The notes: a model not told the origin generated them from the sequence alone. Positions 25,759 through 36,078 are shown, numbered from the stretch's first letter. The stretch: 64,000 nucleotides of DNA from Larkinella sp. C7 (GCF_006149005.1 NZ_VBSL01000014.1:104182-168181); one strand, 5' to 3'. Translations and numbers: made by a program.

Positions 25759-28322
25759 TTTTTTTGCTGATAGGCTAACAGGCGCAACGCATTAAAAACG
25801 ACCACCAGCGTAGATCCTTCGTGGGCGATCACGGCTGGTCCTATTCGGGCAATACCCAAAATAGTAAGCGGAATCAGTACGCCAACCACTCCTAAGCTGA
25901 TGTACAGATTCTGCCGGATAATGCGCCGGGCGGCCCGACTCAATCCAATTGCAAAAGGTAATTTCTCCAGCTGATCGCCCAGCAGGGCAATGTCGGCCGT
26001 TTCCAAAGCAACGTCCGAACCGGCCGCTCCCATGGCAATACCAACGGTGCTTTTAGCCATGGCCGGCGCGTCATTGACGCCGTCACCCACCATCGCTACT
26101 TTGCCTTCCTGTTCACGCAGTTTTTGAACCGCCTGCACCTTGGCTTCCGGTAGTAAATCACCCTGCGCGTCCGTCAGCCCAACCTGTTTAGCAATGGCAT
26201 CGGCTACCCGCTGGTTGTCGCCGGTGAGCATAATCATGCGCCGGATGCCCAGCGCCTTCAAATCGGACAGCGTACGCTGCGCTTCGGGGCGGGGGGTGTC
26301 CATGACCCCCACTATTCCCAAAAAGGTTTCACCCTGCCTTACGATCATGGCCGTGTTTCCGTCCGCTTCCAACTGGTCAGCTCGCCCGCGCACGGCTTCG
26401 GTTAGCGTTTTCTGTTCCTCAAACAACGCTTTGTTTCCAATAAAAATGGGCTGGCCATCCACCTCGGCCTGCAATCCGCGACCGGTTAACGCTTTAATAT
26501 TTTTAACCTCAGGCAGTGGTTTATCGCCTATTTTTTCCTTGCCGCCCTGGACAATGGCCGACGCCAGGGGATGATCACTTTGGATCTCCACGGCCACCGC
26601 CAAGGTCAATAGTTGCTCCTCCGTTCCGGATAGAATAAGTACCTGCGTGAGTTTGGGTTTGCCCTGGGTCAGTGTACCCGTCTTGTCAAAGGCAACGGCC
26701 GTCAGCTCACCCAGATCCTCCAGTGGTCTTCCGCCCTTGATCAGTACACCCTCGCGAGCCGCCCGCGCAACGCCACTCAGCACGGCTGAAGGGGTGGATA
26801 TAGCCAGGGCACAAGGGCTGGCGGCTACGAGCACGGCCATCGCCCGGTAAAAACTGACGGAAAAAGGTTCATCAATCACCAGATAGGCAAAACACAGGGC
26901 CACCACCAGGATGAGCACGGCGGGAACGAACCAGCGCTCAAAGCGGTCGGTAAACTGTTGCGTGGGCGACTGCTGGGATTCGGCTTCGTTGACGAGTTTG
27001 ATAAGCCGGGCCAGGGTAGAATCCTGGGCGGCTTTGCTCACCTTAATTTCCAGGACACTGGTCCCGTTGATGGTCCCGGCAAAAACCCGGCTTTCGGGCT
27101 TCGCACGGGCCGGATCGGCATTCGCATCGGATAAGGCCACTTTGTCGACCGGGACGCTTTCGCCCGTAATGGGGGCTTGGTTGACCGATCCACTTCCCTT
27201 GACAACAACTCCGTCGGCCGCAATTTTGCTATTCGGTTTGACGATGATAATGTCCCCAACCAGCAGCGCACTAATGTCGACTTCCTCGGTGTTGCCATTT
27301 CGCCGGACGGTCGCCGTCTTGGCACTTAAATCGGCCAAAGCAGCAATGGACTTGCGGGCGCGGTTCATGGCGTAGTGTTCCAGGGCATGACCAATACTGA
27401 AGAGGGCTAATAGCAAGGCTCCTTCTGCCCATTCGCCCAGAAAACCCGCGCCTGCTGCCGCGACCAGCATGAGAAAGTCAATCTCAAATTTACCCTGTCG
27501 GATGGTTTCGACGGCTTCCTTGGCCGTAAAGAATCCGCCGAAAAAATAGGCCAGACCGTAGAGGCTCAGGCTAACCCAGGGTGGCAGGCCGGCCACAAAC
27601 GATAGTCCGAAGCCGCTGCCCAGACAGACGGCGCACAGACCGGCAAAAATCAGTTCCGTGTTGGGGCCAAAGATACCGCCGTGCTCGTGATTATGCCCAT
27701 CGCCCGGCGTATGAGCCTGGGCCTCACCACCAGAGGCTTTTTTATTATCTTCGTGGGAGTGACTATGTTTTTCACCCGGGGCGTGCTGATGCTCCTGGTG
27801 AGGATGACCGTGTTGATCAGCCGGAGCCGGTGGGAGATCTTTTTCGTTGGTAGGAGCATCGCTTTGTTGATTCCCCTGAGCAGGGGTATTGTTCTGAATT
27901 AACCGGTCCAATAATTCCGTTAATTGAATCTCTTGCTGGTCGAACTCCACATGAATCGCTCCCGATGCGGAAACGGCGGCTTCCAGTACCCCGGGCCAGC
28001 GTCCAATTTGTTCCGACACGGTACGGGCGTGTCGGGCATGACGGATGCCCGACAAATACCCCACGAAATGACCGTACCGCTGGGTAATGTCAGCCCCGGC
28101 CTGCCGGGCCAGTGTCTGCACGCGGTCAAGTGAAATGATTCGAGGATCGTAATGAATACAAAGCTGGCTCCCGTTGGGTTGATCCTCTTCCGCTAACCGG
28201 ACGTGAACTTTGTCAATGCCGGGTCGATCCTCCAGCAGATCCATTAACCGCTGAACACACTGATCCCGCGCGTCGGGTAAGTCCGGCAGCAGTACGGGCA
28301 AATCAAGTTGTAGTTTTTCCAT
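25755..28322 (-). CDS. P1B-4-type metal ATPase (SPC/HEGST), Zn/Co/Cd
   Basis: 855-residue inner-membrane pump. Two HMA-like folds without CxxC cover about 1-140. A long His/Glu-rich linker follows (about 155-215, HGHPHQEHQHAPGEKH...). The transmembrane ion motif is Ser-Pro-Cys at 502-504 (ASPCALAIS), the phospho-Asp is in DKTGTL at 546, GDGVNDAP follows, and HEGST is at 834-838 in a late helix. SPC plus HEGST is the signature of the P1B-4 group (CoaT, CtpD, CzcP), which exports Co, Zn or Cd. It is 20 bp after a hairpin that follows the RND adaptor gene. Confidence 0.9.
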   Translation of the reverse strand: MEKLQLDLPVLLPDLPDARDQCVQRLMDLLEDRPGIDKVHVRLAEEDQPNGSQLCIHYDPRIISLDRVQTLARQAGADITQRYGHFVGYLSGIRHARHARTVSEQIGRWPGVLEAAVSASGAIHVEFDQQEIQLTELLDRLIQNNTPAQGNQQSDAPTNEKDLPPAPADQHGHPHQEHQHAPGEKHSHSHEDNKKASGGEAQAHTPGDGHNHEHGGIFGPNTELIFAGLCAVCLGSGFGLSFVAGLPPWVSLSLYGLAYFFGGFFTAKEAVETIRQGKFEIDFLMLVAAAGAGFLGEWAEGALLLALFSIGHALEHYAMNRARKSIAALADLSAKTATVRRNGNTEEVDISALLVGDIIIVKPNSKIAADGVVVKGSGSVNQAPITGESVPVDKVALSDANADPARAKPESRVFAGTINGTSVLEIKVSKAAQDSTLARLIKLVNEAESQQSPTQQFTDRFERWFVPAVLILVVALCFAYLVIDEPFSVSFYRAMAVLVAASPCALAISTPSAVLSGVARAAREGVLIKGGRPLEDLGELTAVAFDKTGTLTQGKPKLTQVLILSGTEEQLLTLAVAVEIQSDHPLASAIVQGGKEKIGDKPLPEVKNIKALTGRGLQAEVDGQPIFIGNKALFEEQKTLTEAVRGRADQLEADGNTAMIVRQGETFLGIVGVMDTPRPEAQRTLSDLKALGIRRMIMLTGDNQRVADAIAKQVGLTDAQGDLLPEAKVQAVQKLREQEGKVAMVGDGVNDAPAMAKSTVGIAMGAAGSDVALETADIALLGDQLEKLPFAIGLSRAARRIIRQNLYISLGVVGVLIPLTILGIARIGPAVIAHEGSTLVVVFNALRLLAYQQKK

Positions 28323-28340
28323 GAGTGTTGGGATTTAAGA

Positions 28341-28373
28341 GCCAGCGTGACCCCGATTATACCTCACGCTGGC
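28341..28373 (-). terminator. Hairpin between RND adaptor and ATPase genes
   Basis: Perfect 10-bp arms (GCCAGCGTGA and complement) with a 13-nt loop, in the 58-bp gap. No T-run follows, so it may only attenuate transcription into the ATPase genes. Confidence 0.6.
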
Positions 28374-28380
28374 CAACCGG

Positions 28381-29679
28381 TTAATGCGCGTGACCTTCTT
28401 CTTCGCCACCCGCTACCTGAAGTTGCGATAGGACGGCATAAGCCCCCTTGATGACGACCTGTACCTTACTCAGGTCGAGTGTTGCGGGCAACGTAACCTG
28501 CGAATACCCTTCCTGAGTAACCCCCCGGCGCACGGGGATTTGCTTAAAGGTCGTACCGTGTTGTTCGGTTTCCCCCGCTTGGTGAGCGTGTTCCTCTTTT
28601 TCGGAATGTTGGGCTTCACCTTCCTCATGTTCGTGTTCTTCGGGGGCTTTCTCATCCGTTACCACAAAAATATAATCCTTCCCTTCAGCCGAAACGATGG
28701 CTCCTTCGGGCAAGGCCGTTACCCGGCTATTTCCCAGATCTAAACTCGCTTTCAGGAAAGTGTTGGGCGCCAGACGGGCATCGGGCTGATCAAGCCGGGC
28801 CACCACCCGCACCGACCGATTGGCGTCAATGATCCGGTTGATGTAGGCGATCCGTCCCGACCGTTCTTTGCCATCCTCGTTGTTGAGCCGGATACTCACC
28901 CGTTGTCCCTCCCGAATCTGGGGTAGGTCTTTTTCAAATACGGTCAGTTCAGCATATAGACCCTGACTACTGGTCAGCTGCGCCATGATATCAGCGGGTT
29001 GCACGTATTGGCCAACGTTCACCGCGACATGGGTGACCACACCCGCCACCGAAGCCGTTACGTCATAGTAGGCACTAAACTTCCCGTCTAAAGCAGCCTG
29101 GGGGGAAATTCCGACCAGTCGAAGGCGCTGGGCCAGACCACCCAGCCGGGAACGGACCTGGTTTCGTTCGGCGGATGTTTGCTGGAATACTTTCAGGGCT
29201 CCGACATTCTGTTCGCTCAGTTCCTTTTGGCGGGCATATTCGGCCTCCAGATACGTCAGGCGGCTCTGATTTTCGGCGTACTCCTGCTGGAGACCAACCA
29301 GATCCGGGTTTTCAATGCGGGCCAGCAGCTGCCCTTTACGGACCGGCTGCCCCGGAAGTAAGGGAATACTGCGGACAAAGCCACCTTGCAGGGCGGTAAT
29401 AGCCACCTGGCTCTGAGCAGGAATGGCCAACCGCCCGTTGATCTGGAGCAACTGACCCAGATTGCGGTACTCAACTTTACCCAGGCTAATGGCTCCAATG
29501 CGGAGTTGATCGGTGGTTAGTTCCACGACGTCGGCCGGGCCTTCCTCGTGGCCGGACTTTTCCTCCGTAGCCTCGGCAGTGGGTTTAGTCTCCGTGGTGG
29601 TAGTGGGGTCTTTTTCAGTGGATTCTCGACAGGCACTGGCTAGCCACAGGAGACTGATACTCAAAAGAATTCGTTTCAT
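28381..29679 (-). CDS. RND efflux periplasmic adaptor lipoprotein (CzcB-like)
   Basis: 432 residues. Lipobox LASAC near residue 17. A lipoyl-type half (LPGQPVRKGQLLARIENPDL), an alpha-hairpin (about 130-195) and a beta-barrel follow, as in CzcB/CusB adaptors. Two His clusters lie near the end (EEHEHEEGE, EEHAHQAGE) and the last residues are EEEGHAH, likely metal-binding. It lies 8 bp after the CzcA-TolC fusion gene, so it is co-transcribed; it links the inner-membrane pump to the outer-membrane duct. Confidence 0.9.
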   Translation of the reverse strand: MKRILLSISLLWLASACRESTEKDPTTTTETKPTAEATEEKSGHEEGPADVVELTTDQLRIGAISLGKVEYRNLGQLLQINGRLAIPAQSQVAITALQGGFVRSIPLLPGQPVRKGQLLARIENPDLVGLQQEYAENQSRLTYLEAEYARQKELSEQNVGALKVFQQTSAERNQVRSRLGGLAQRLRLVGISPQAALDGKFSAYYDVTASVAGVVTHVAVNVGQYVQPADIMAQLTSSQGLYAELTVFEKDLPQIREGQRVSIRLNNEDGKERSGRIAYINRIIDANRSVRVVARLDQPDARLAPNTFLKASLDLGNSRVTALPEGAIVSAEGKDYIFVVTDEKAPEEHEHEEGEAQHSEKEEHAHQAGETEQHGTTFKQIPVRRGVTQEGYSQVTLPATLDLSKVQVVIKGAYAVLSQLQVAGGEEEGHAH

Positions 29680-29687
29680 GATTGTTA

Positions 29688-32600
29688 TCAGGGTAAGCCC
29701 AGAACTTGCTCTAAGCGAATGACGGATTGATTGTATTGACCCAGTACGTCGACGTAACTGGCACGGGTCTGGTAAGCCTGGGTGAGGGCCTGCGAATACT
29801 GAAGGTACCCAATATCACCCGCTCGAAAAGCAACCCCTGCTTTATCAGCCAGCAGCCGGGCGGTCGGCAGGCCCGTCTGCTCATAATAGGTCAGGCTGCT
29901 TTGCAACTTGCGGATCTCCTGAATTGTCGTCGATAGCTCACCCTGCAAATTGCGCTGGGTAAACGCCAGGGTGGCTTCTCCCAGTTGCTGACCCAGCCGG
30001 GCTGCTTCGACGCGCGCGCGCTGGGGTCTGGTAAACAGCGGAACGGCAATCCCCGCGGTGACCCCCTGAAACCGTCTGCCACCTCCATACGCCACTTCTT
30101 GGTTGTTTACCGTATAGGTACCGATAAGCGACTGGTTGAAATAGCCCAGCGAAAAACTGGGCAGCAACCGGGCCTGCTCTACGTCCGTTTGCCGGGCGGC
30201 AACCTCGATTTGCTGGCGTAAAAAGGCTAATTCAGGGGTTTGGGCCAGCGTTGCAGAGTCCGTGATGCTTGGTAGAGCCCGGCGGGTCAGGATGCTATCG
30301 GAAAGGATCAGGGGCTGGTTGGTATTCAGCAGCGTTTGCAGCCGACTCATCGCAATTTGCCGGTCCGCTTCGGTTTGTTCCATTCCGTTACGCACCTCTC
30401 CAAGCTGATTGGTGGCCGTCGCCACTTCGATGGCGGTTCCTTCCCCGGTTTTGAGCCGCAGGTCGGTAGCCGACCGGAAGGCGACCAGCAAACTATCCTG
30501 TGACCGGAGCAGCCGACGCCGTTCGACTAGATACAGCAGGTCGTAATAAGCGGCCTTTACCTGCGCCCGCAGACCGTTCTGATTAATCCGGGCCTGCCCT
30601 TCACTCCCTACCACATTGGCGTCGGCCAGCCGACCGAGCTGGCGAACCAGTTTGGGATTGGGTATACTCTGTGACAGGGTAAAATTATTGTCAAAGTTAG
30701 GGCCATTGTACTGCCCTCCCATCCAGGAAAAATTAGTGGGACCCATATCGCGGGCCGCCCGCCGACCGGTCTGTTGCTGACTGATCGTCAATGCGTTGAT
30801 GCGGGCCGTCCCGTTGTTGGTCATAGCCAACTGGAGGACCCCATCGAGCGACAGCGGCAGGATTGTCCGACTACCCATCGCGGCTTGCGGGCCCTGGGCC
30901 TGAACCGATAGAGCCGACCCCATACTCAATGCTCCAATGAGCAGCCAACCCGCTACTTTACCGGCAACTGTGGGCATTCCTGTATTTTTCTTCTTTCCAA
31001 AGGCACCCGCGCCCCCGGTAGTCTGTTCCCACCAGTACAGGCAAGGCAATACCAGTAGGGTCAACAGCGTTGCTGAAACCAGTCCACCGATAACGACGGT
31101 GGCCAGCGGTCGTTGCACTTCGGCCCCCGCCGTGGTGGCTAATGCCATCGGCAGGAATCCTAAGGAGGCCACCAACGCGGTCATCATAACCGGGCGGAGC
31201 CGGGTAGCGGTGCCCTGTAAAATGCGTTCCCGCAGGCTCAGATCCGTTTCGTCCTTGAGGTGGTTGAACTCACCAATCAGTACGATACCATTTAGCACCG
31301 CAACCCCGAAGAGAGCAATGAAGCCCACTCCGGCCGAAATACTGAATGGCATATCCCGAAGCCAGAGGGCAATGATCCCGCCAATGGCCGAAAGCGGAAT
31401 CGCCGAAAAGATCAGCAAACTTTGCCGCACCGACCCGAAAGTAAAGAACAGCAACAGAAAGATCAGTCCCAAGGCAACTGGCACAGCGATACTGAGCCGG
31501 TCTTTGGCTTCCTGCAGGTTTTGAAACTGGCCACCGTAGGTCACGTAATACCCCACCGGTAATTTGATTTGCGTATCCAGTTTACCCTGTAGTTCGTTCA
31601 CCACGCTTTCCACATCGCGCCCCCGTACGTTGAAGGCTACAATAATGCGTCGTTTGGCATCTTCCCGCTGAATCTGATTGATGCTATTTTGAAAGGATAC
31701 CTCGGCAATCTGACTTAAGGGAACATTCTGGCCGTCTACGGTCGTAACCAGCAGGTTTTGCACGTCTTCCAGCCGTTGACGACTCTGCTGTTGCAGGCGC
31801 ACGACCAGATCATAGCGTCGTTCGCCCTCGTAAACTAATCCGGCCGTTGACCCGGCAAAGGCCGCTTGTAGATACCGGTTGGCCTCTTCTACCGATAGGC
31901 CAAAGCGGGCCAGGGCGTCCCGGTCGTAATTCACCACAATTTGGGGCAGACCCGATACCTGCTCGACATACAAATCTTCCGCGCCCGGTACCGTACTGAC
32001 CACCCGGCCAATGCGGGCGGCATAGTCGGCTAACACGCCCAGATCCTCGCCATAAAGTTTTACGGCAATATCCTGCTTTACCCCCGAGATCAATTCACTA
32101 AAACGCATCTGGATGGGTTGCAGAAACCCGAAACTGACCCCCGGAATTTGGTTGAGCTTATCCTGCATTTTTTCGGCCAGTTCCTCCCGGCTGGTAGCCG
32201 AGGTCCAGTCCTTGCGATCCTTCAGAATCACCATCAAGTCCGTGGCCTCAATCGGCATGGGATCGGTTGGAATTTCGCTGGCACCAATTTTTCCGATCAC
32301 TTCGATTACTTCGGGGAAATGCTCTTTTAACACCCGGCCTGCCAAGATCGAAGCATCGACCGATTGGGACAGCGATGAGCCGGTCATGACGCGGGTCTCC
32401 ACCGCAAAGTCACCTTCGTCCAACTGCGGGATAAACTCACCCCCCAGTCGACTAAAAATCAACAGTGCCCCGGCGAATAGGGCGACCGATAGCCCGGTAA
32501 CCCAGCCTTTATGGCCTAACGTCCATCGGATAGCCGGATCGTAGACCCGGTGAAAAACCCCCATGATGCGGTCAGAAATAGTTTTGGTGCCTTCCTTCAC

Positions 32601-34124
32601 GGGTTTCTTGCTCAGGAGCAGTGCCGAAGCCATCGGCACGTACGTCAGGGAAAGAATGAACGCCCCAAAAATGGCAAAAGCCACGGTCTGGGCCATCGGC
32701 CTGAACATTTTTCCTTCAATACCGATCAAGGCCAGAATCGGCAGATAGACAATCAAGATGATGATTTCGCCGAAAGCCGCGGAGGAACGGATGCGGCTGG
32801 CCGACACATACACCTCTTCATCCATTTCGACTTGCGAAAGGTTGTGCCGAAAATTCTTCAGGGCGATGTGGTGCAGGGTGGCCTCGACGATAATGACGGC
32901 CCCATCGACAATTAAGCCGAAGTCGATGGCCCCCAGACTCATGAGATTCCCCGATACACCAAAAAGATTCATCAGACTGACGGCAAACAGCATCGCCAGT
33001 GGAATGACGGAAGCCACCACCAAACCCGCCCGCCAGTTACCCAAGAGCAGCACCAGGACGAAGATAACAATCAGCGCTCCCTCAATGAGGTTCTTTTCGA
33101 CGGTACCAATGGCCCGGTTGACCAGCTTGGTCCGGTCCAGAAAGGCGTGTATTTCGACGCCTTCGGGCAGCGATTTTTTGATCTGCTCAATGCGCTGCTT
33201 GACGTTACCGATCACTTCGGACGAATTGTCTCCTTTGAGCATCATCACAATGGCTCCCACCACTTCGCCCTCCCCGTTGCGGGTCATTGCTCCGTAGCGC
33301 ACGGCCTTGCCGAGTTGAACCTGGGCCACATCGCGCACCAGTACCGGAATACCGTTCGGGGCTCGGCGCACGACAATCTTTCCAATGTCCTCGAGGGTAC
33401 CGATGAGCCCTTCGGACCGGATGAAGTACGCATTCGGGCGACGGTCGATGTAGGCCCCGCCGGTATTCTCGTTATTGCTTTCAAGGGCGGTGAATAATTC
33501 ATCCATCGTTACGCCCGACGCCCGGAGCCGCTGCGGATCGACGGCGACTTCGTATTGCTTGAGAAAGCCCCCAAAACTGCTGACATCGGCGACCCCTTTG
33601 GTGCCCATCAGTTGCCGCCGAACGATCCAATCCTGAATCGAGCGCAGTTCCATGGCCGGATAACGTTTCTCGAAACCAGGCTTAGCCCGAAGAACATATT
33701 GGTAAATTTCACCCAAGCCCGTCGTGACGGGGGCTAATTCAGGATCGCCCGCGTTGGTCGGTATTTGGGAGCGGGCCTGTTGGAGCCGCTCGAATACCTG
33801 TTGACGGGCGACATAGACATCAACATCGTCGTTCAGGACGATGGTGACCACCGATAAGCCAAAGCGGGAAATAGACCGGACCTCGACCAAATTGGGCAGC
33901 GTGGCCATGGTCTGCTCAATGGGAAAGCTGATGAGCCGCTCGACGTCCAAAGCCGATAGGGCCGGGCTTTGGGTAATGACCTGCACCTGGTTATTGGTGA
34001 TGTCGGGCAGGGCGTCGATCGGCAGTCGGGTTAGCGAATACCCCCCCCAGATAACCAGGGCAAGGGTGAAAAGCCCGATAATGAGTTTGTTTTGAATGGA
34101 AAAACGGATGATGGCATCCAACAT
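29688..34124 (-). CDS. czcA: CzcA-type heavy-metal RND pump fused to a TolC-like outer-membrane protein
   Basis: 1478 residues in one frame. Residues 1 to about 1035 are a HME-RND pump with the helix-4 proton motif DFGLIVDGAVIIVE at 401-414, which marks the divalent-metal (Zn/Co/Cd) CzcA type rather than the Cu/Ag CusA type. A hydrophobic segment at about 1055-1074 ends in SVQAQ, which looks like a signal peptide with a cleavage site. The remaining 400 residues are a TolC-family outer-membrane efflux domain (LSLDGVLQLAMTNN; helical hairpins; ending LEQVLGLP). Such fusions occur in Bacteroidota. The paralogue at 43238 has the same layout. Confidence 0.93.
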   Translation of the reverse strand: MLDAIIRFSIQNKLIIGLFTLALVIWGGYSLTRLPIDALPDITNNQVQVITQSPALSALDVERLISFPIEQTMATLPNLVEVRSISRFGLSVVTIVLNDDVDVYVARQQVFERLQQARSQIPTNAGDPELAPVTTGLGEIYQYVLRAKPGFEKRYPAMELRSIQDWIVRRQLMGTKGVADVSSFGGFLKQYEVAVDPQRLRASGVTMDELFTALESNNENTGGAYIDRRPNAYFIRSEGLIGTLEDIGKIVVRRAPNGIPVLVRDVAQVQLGKAVRYGAMTRNGEGEVVGAIVMMLKGDNSSEVIGNVKQRIEQIKKSLPEGVEIHAFLDRTKLVNRAIGTVEKNLIEGALIVIFVLVLLLGNWRAGLVVASVIPLAMLFAVSLMNLFGVSGNLMSLGAIDFGLIVDGAVIIVEATLHHIALKNFRHNLSQVEMDEEVYVSASRIRSSAAFGEIIILIVYLPILALIGIEGKMFRPMAQTVAFAIFGAFILSLTYVPMASALLLSKKPVKEGTKTISDRIMGVFHRVYDPAIRWTLGHKGWVTGLSVALFAGALLIFSRLGGEFIPQLDEGDFAVETRVMTGSSLSQSVDASILAGRVLKEHFPEVIEVIGKIGASEIPTDPMPIEATDLMVILKDRKDWTSATSREELAEKMQDKLNQIPGVSFGFLQPIQMRFSELISGVKQDIAVKLYGEDLGVLADYAARIGRVVSTVPGAEDLYVEQVSGLPQIVVNYDRDALARFGLSVEEANRYLQAAFAGSTAGLVYEGERRYDLVVRLQQQSRQRLEDVQNLLVTTVDGQNVPLSQIAEVSFQNSINQIQREDAKRRIIVAFNVRGRDVESVVNELQGKLDTQIKLPVGYYVTYGGQFQNLQEAKDRLSIAVPVALGLIFLLLFFTFGSVRQSLLIFSAIPLSAIGGIIALWLRDMPFSISAGVGFIALFGVAVLNGIVLIGEFNHLKDETDLSLRERILQGTATRLRPVMMTALVASLGFLPMALATTAGAEVQRPLATVVIGGLVSATLLTLLVLPCLYWWEQTTGGAGAFGKKKNTGMPTVAGKVAGWLLIGALSMGSALSVQAQGPQAAMGSRTILPLSLDGVLQLAMTNNGTARINALTISQQQTGRRAARDMGPTNFSWMGGQYNGPNFDNNFTLSQSIPNPKLVRQLGRLADANVVGSEGQARINQNGLRAQVKAAYYDLLYLVERRRLLRSQDSLLVAFRSATDLRLKTGEGTAIEVATATNQLGEVRNGMEQTEADRQIAMSRLQTLLNTNQPLILSDSILTRRALPSITDSATLAQTPELAFLRQQIEVAARQTDVEQARLLPSFSLGYFNQSLIGTYTVNNQEVAYGGGRRFQGVTAGIAVPLFTRPQRARVEAARLGQQLGEATLAFTQRNLQGELSTTIQEIRKLQSSLTYYEQTGLPTARLLADKAGVAFRAGDIGYLQYSQALTQAYQTRASYVDVLGQYNQSVIRLEQVLGLP

Positions 34125-34217
34125 GATACGAACTTGCTAAGATGGAACAAGAGAAAGTAGGCGTGCGCTATCCTGCAACAGGGTTGCAGCGAATGGTAAA
34201 GACGCACGTATCCAGTC

Positions 34218-34547
34218 TTAGCTTAATTGGGGCGGTTGCCAGGTCGTGAGCACGACCGAGGGTAAAGCAGGCACAGTCAGCATCGGCACGGTTTGTGCGA
34301 CGGGTTGCCATTCCTGAAATGTGTGGGGTAAAATAAGGGGCTGATCGAGCACGGTACCACAGCAATCGCAGCTACAAAGGGGAGAACAAAGTTCGCCCGT
34401 GGCGGATTTGCTGTCGTGAGTGTGCTGGTCGTTGGTGAGCTGAGTCGGTTGGTCCCCAGCAAGCACATAGGAGTAACCATCGGCGCAGGGCAGCACCGAC
34501 AGGAACAACACATACAAGCTCATAACGAGACAAAACACCGATTTCAT
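34218..34547 (-). CDS. Short exported Cys-rich protein heading the first czcA operon
   Basis: 109 residues from ATG 34547 (the longer frame adds ten residues before the signal peptide). A signal peptide (residues 1-21) leads to a mature part with HTHDSK and CSPLCSCDCCG, a likely metal cluster, and a C-terminus TTWQPPQLS. This matches the short proteins I know as DUF6660, found beside czc genes in Bacteroidota. It is the first gene of the operon, 94 bp before czcA, with a -7 box (TATTTTTG) at 34593-34586 upstream. Likely a periplasmic metal-binding accessory. Confidence 0.74.
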   Translation of the reverse strand: MKSVFCLVMSLYVLFLSVLPCADGYSYVLAGDQPTQLTNDQHTHDSKSATGELCSPLCSCDCCGTVLDQPLILPHTFQEWQPVAQTVPMLTVPALPSVVLTTWQPPQLS

Positions 34548-34585
34548 GGGGCAAAGATACGACAAACCCGTTTGCAACAGGGAGT

Positions 34586-34593
34586 CAAAAATA
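34586..34593 (-). promoter_or_regulatory. -7 element for the first czcA operon
   Basis: TATTTTTG on the minus strand, an exact TAnnTTTG match, 39 bp before the ATG. At the right distance upstream the -33 region reads TTCGG, a weak TTTG match. Confidence 0.4.
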
Positions 34594-34945
34594 AATAACT
34601 AACTACGGACACCGAATTTTTACTAAAACATGATCTGGCGTCAGGATAGAAAAAATAGTACATTGACCTCACTTGTGTATATCCTGGCAGAACGTTAACG
34701 TTGGCTTTTAGGCCCCAATTCCATTCAACGAACTAACAGTCAATAGTTTGCATTTAAGTTTTTAGCAAGTTACTGGCAGCAGCTATTTACATTAATTGTT
34801 GTAACTATACTTTCTGTTGGTTGTAGCGTAACCTAAAAGAAAATGCTGGATATTTCGTTGTTCTTTTAACAACCCAATGTATATTATTGTCATCATCCAT
34901 TCTACAGCACATTCTGGTTTCGAATAAATTATCCACTCTTAAAAC
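34594..34945. other. Intergenic region between divergent czc and peroxidase genes
   Basis: About 350 bp, AT-rich. It separates the minus-strand metal operon from a plus-strand peroxidase, so it should hold the peroxidase promoter. I could not place a good -33/-7 pair for it, and I see no ORF, repeat or RNA fold worth naming. Confidence 0.4.
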
Positions 34946-36046
34946 GTGATCAATCGACCTAAACTTTTAGCTTTTGGGGCCGTAGTCGGGTTGTTCGTTA
35001 GCCTGACCGCCTGCCAAAAAGAGCCCTCCAAGGAAATTACGCCGACGGATCCCTTTCCAACCGAACCGGTTGCGTACAAACCAACGCCATACCCCTGGAA
35101 GAAACCGGCTAACTTTCCCGACCCTGCTTACAGCTTTACCCAAAACCCGCTGACTCAGGAAGGGGTTCTGTTGGGAAAAAACCTGTTTTTCGATCCCACG
35201 CTGTCCAAGAATGGCACCATCAGTTGTGCCTTTTGCCATCAACAGGAAGTCGCCTTTGCGCATACCGATCATATCCTGAGTCACGGGATCAATGACAAGA
35301 TTGGACCGCGTAATACGCCGGGTATTCAAAATATGGCCTGGAGCCGGGTGTTCTTCTGGGATGGCGGGATTGTTGATTTGGATCAATTGCCCATTTCGCC
35401 CATTCAAAATCCCATTGAAATGGGCGATTCATTGGTTAACGTTTTGCGAAAAGTGCAAAGTAGCGGGCAGTATCGGAGCCTGTTTAAAGCCGCGTATGGT
35501 TCGGAAGAAGTCACCTCCGAGAGGTTTTTAAAAGCACTGTCTCAATACATGCTTACCCTCGTTTCGGCCACGTCTAAATACGATAAGTATATCCGAAATG
35601 AAGGTGTCCAACTTTCCGAACAGGAACTGAGCGGATTGCAACTCTTCAATGCCAATTGTTCCGCCTGCCACAGCGGTGAATTATTTACGGACCAAAGTTT
35701 TCGCAATAATGGTCTCCTTCCCAGCCCTTATGTCCCCATACCGGATCTGGGACGCTTTGGCATCAGCCAGAAACCAGAAGACAAAAACAAATTCCGGGTG
35801 CCCAGCCTGCGCAACATTGCGATGACGACTTACTACATGCACGATGGTCGATTTAAAACGCTGGATCAGGTCCTCAACCACTACGCCACGGGCATTCAGG
35901 CTGATCCCCAATTAGATCCGATCTTAATGAGAAATGGAAAACCCGGAATACCATTGACCCGGCAGGAACAACAGGATATTATTCTCTTTCTGCAAACGTT
36001 AACGGATTACGATTTTATCAATAATCGCCAGCATCACAACGATTAA
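34946..36046 (+). CDS. Di-heme cytochrome c peroxidase family lipoprotein
   Basis: 366 residues from GTG. Lipobox SLTAC at 19-23. Two c-type heme sites: CAFCH at 94-98 and CSACH at 238-242. GKNLFFDPTLSKNGTISC and RVPSLRNIAMTTYYMHDGRF are hallmarks of the MauG/bacterial cytochrome c peroxidase family. It reduces peroxide in the periplasm, or carries out a related oxidation. It stands alone on the plus strand between two minus-strand metal blocks, and differs in family from the di-heme protein at 17236. Confidence 0.9.
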   Translation: MINRPKLLAFGAVVGLFVSLTACQKEPSKEITPTDPFPTEPVAYKPTPYPWKKPANFPDPAYSFTQNPLTQEGVLLGKNLFFDPTLSKNGTISCAFCHQQEVAFAHTDHILSHGINDKIGPRNTPGIQNMAWSRVFFWDGGIVDLDQLPISPIQNPIEMGDSLVNVLRKVQSSGQYRSLFKAAYGSEEVTSERFLKALSQYMLTLVSATSKYDKYIRNEGVQLSEQELSGLQLFNANCSACHSGELFTDQSFRNNGLLPSPYVPIPDLGRFGISQKPEDKNKFRVPSLRNIAMTTYYMHDGRFKTLDQVLNHYATGIQADPQLDPILMRNGKPGIPLTRQEQQDIILFLQTLTDYDFINNRQHHND

Positions 36047-36078
36047 TGGTCGTCTCTTTCCCTTTTATTCAGTTAAGA

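Noticed and set aside
30937..33297. Several long plus-strand ORFs across the first czcA gene
   Set aside because: All are antisense shadows of a well-conserved RND/TolC gene; their products are Ser/Arg/Thr-rich without motifs. The same holds for those across 43.5-47.7 kb.
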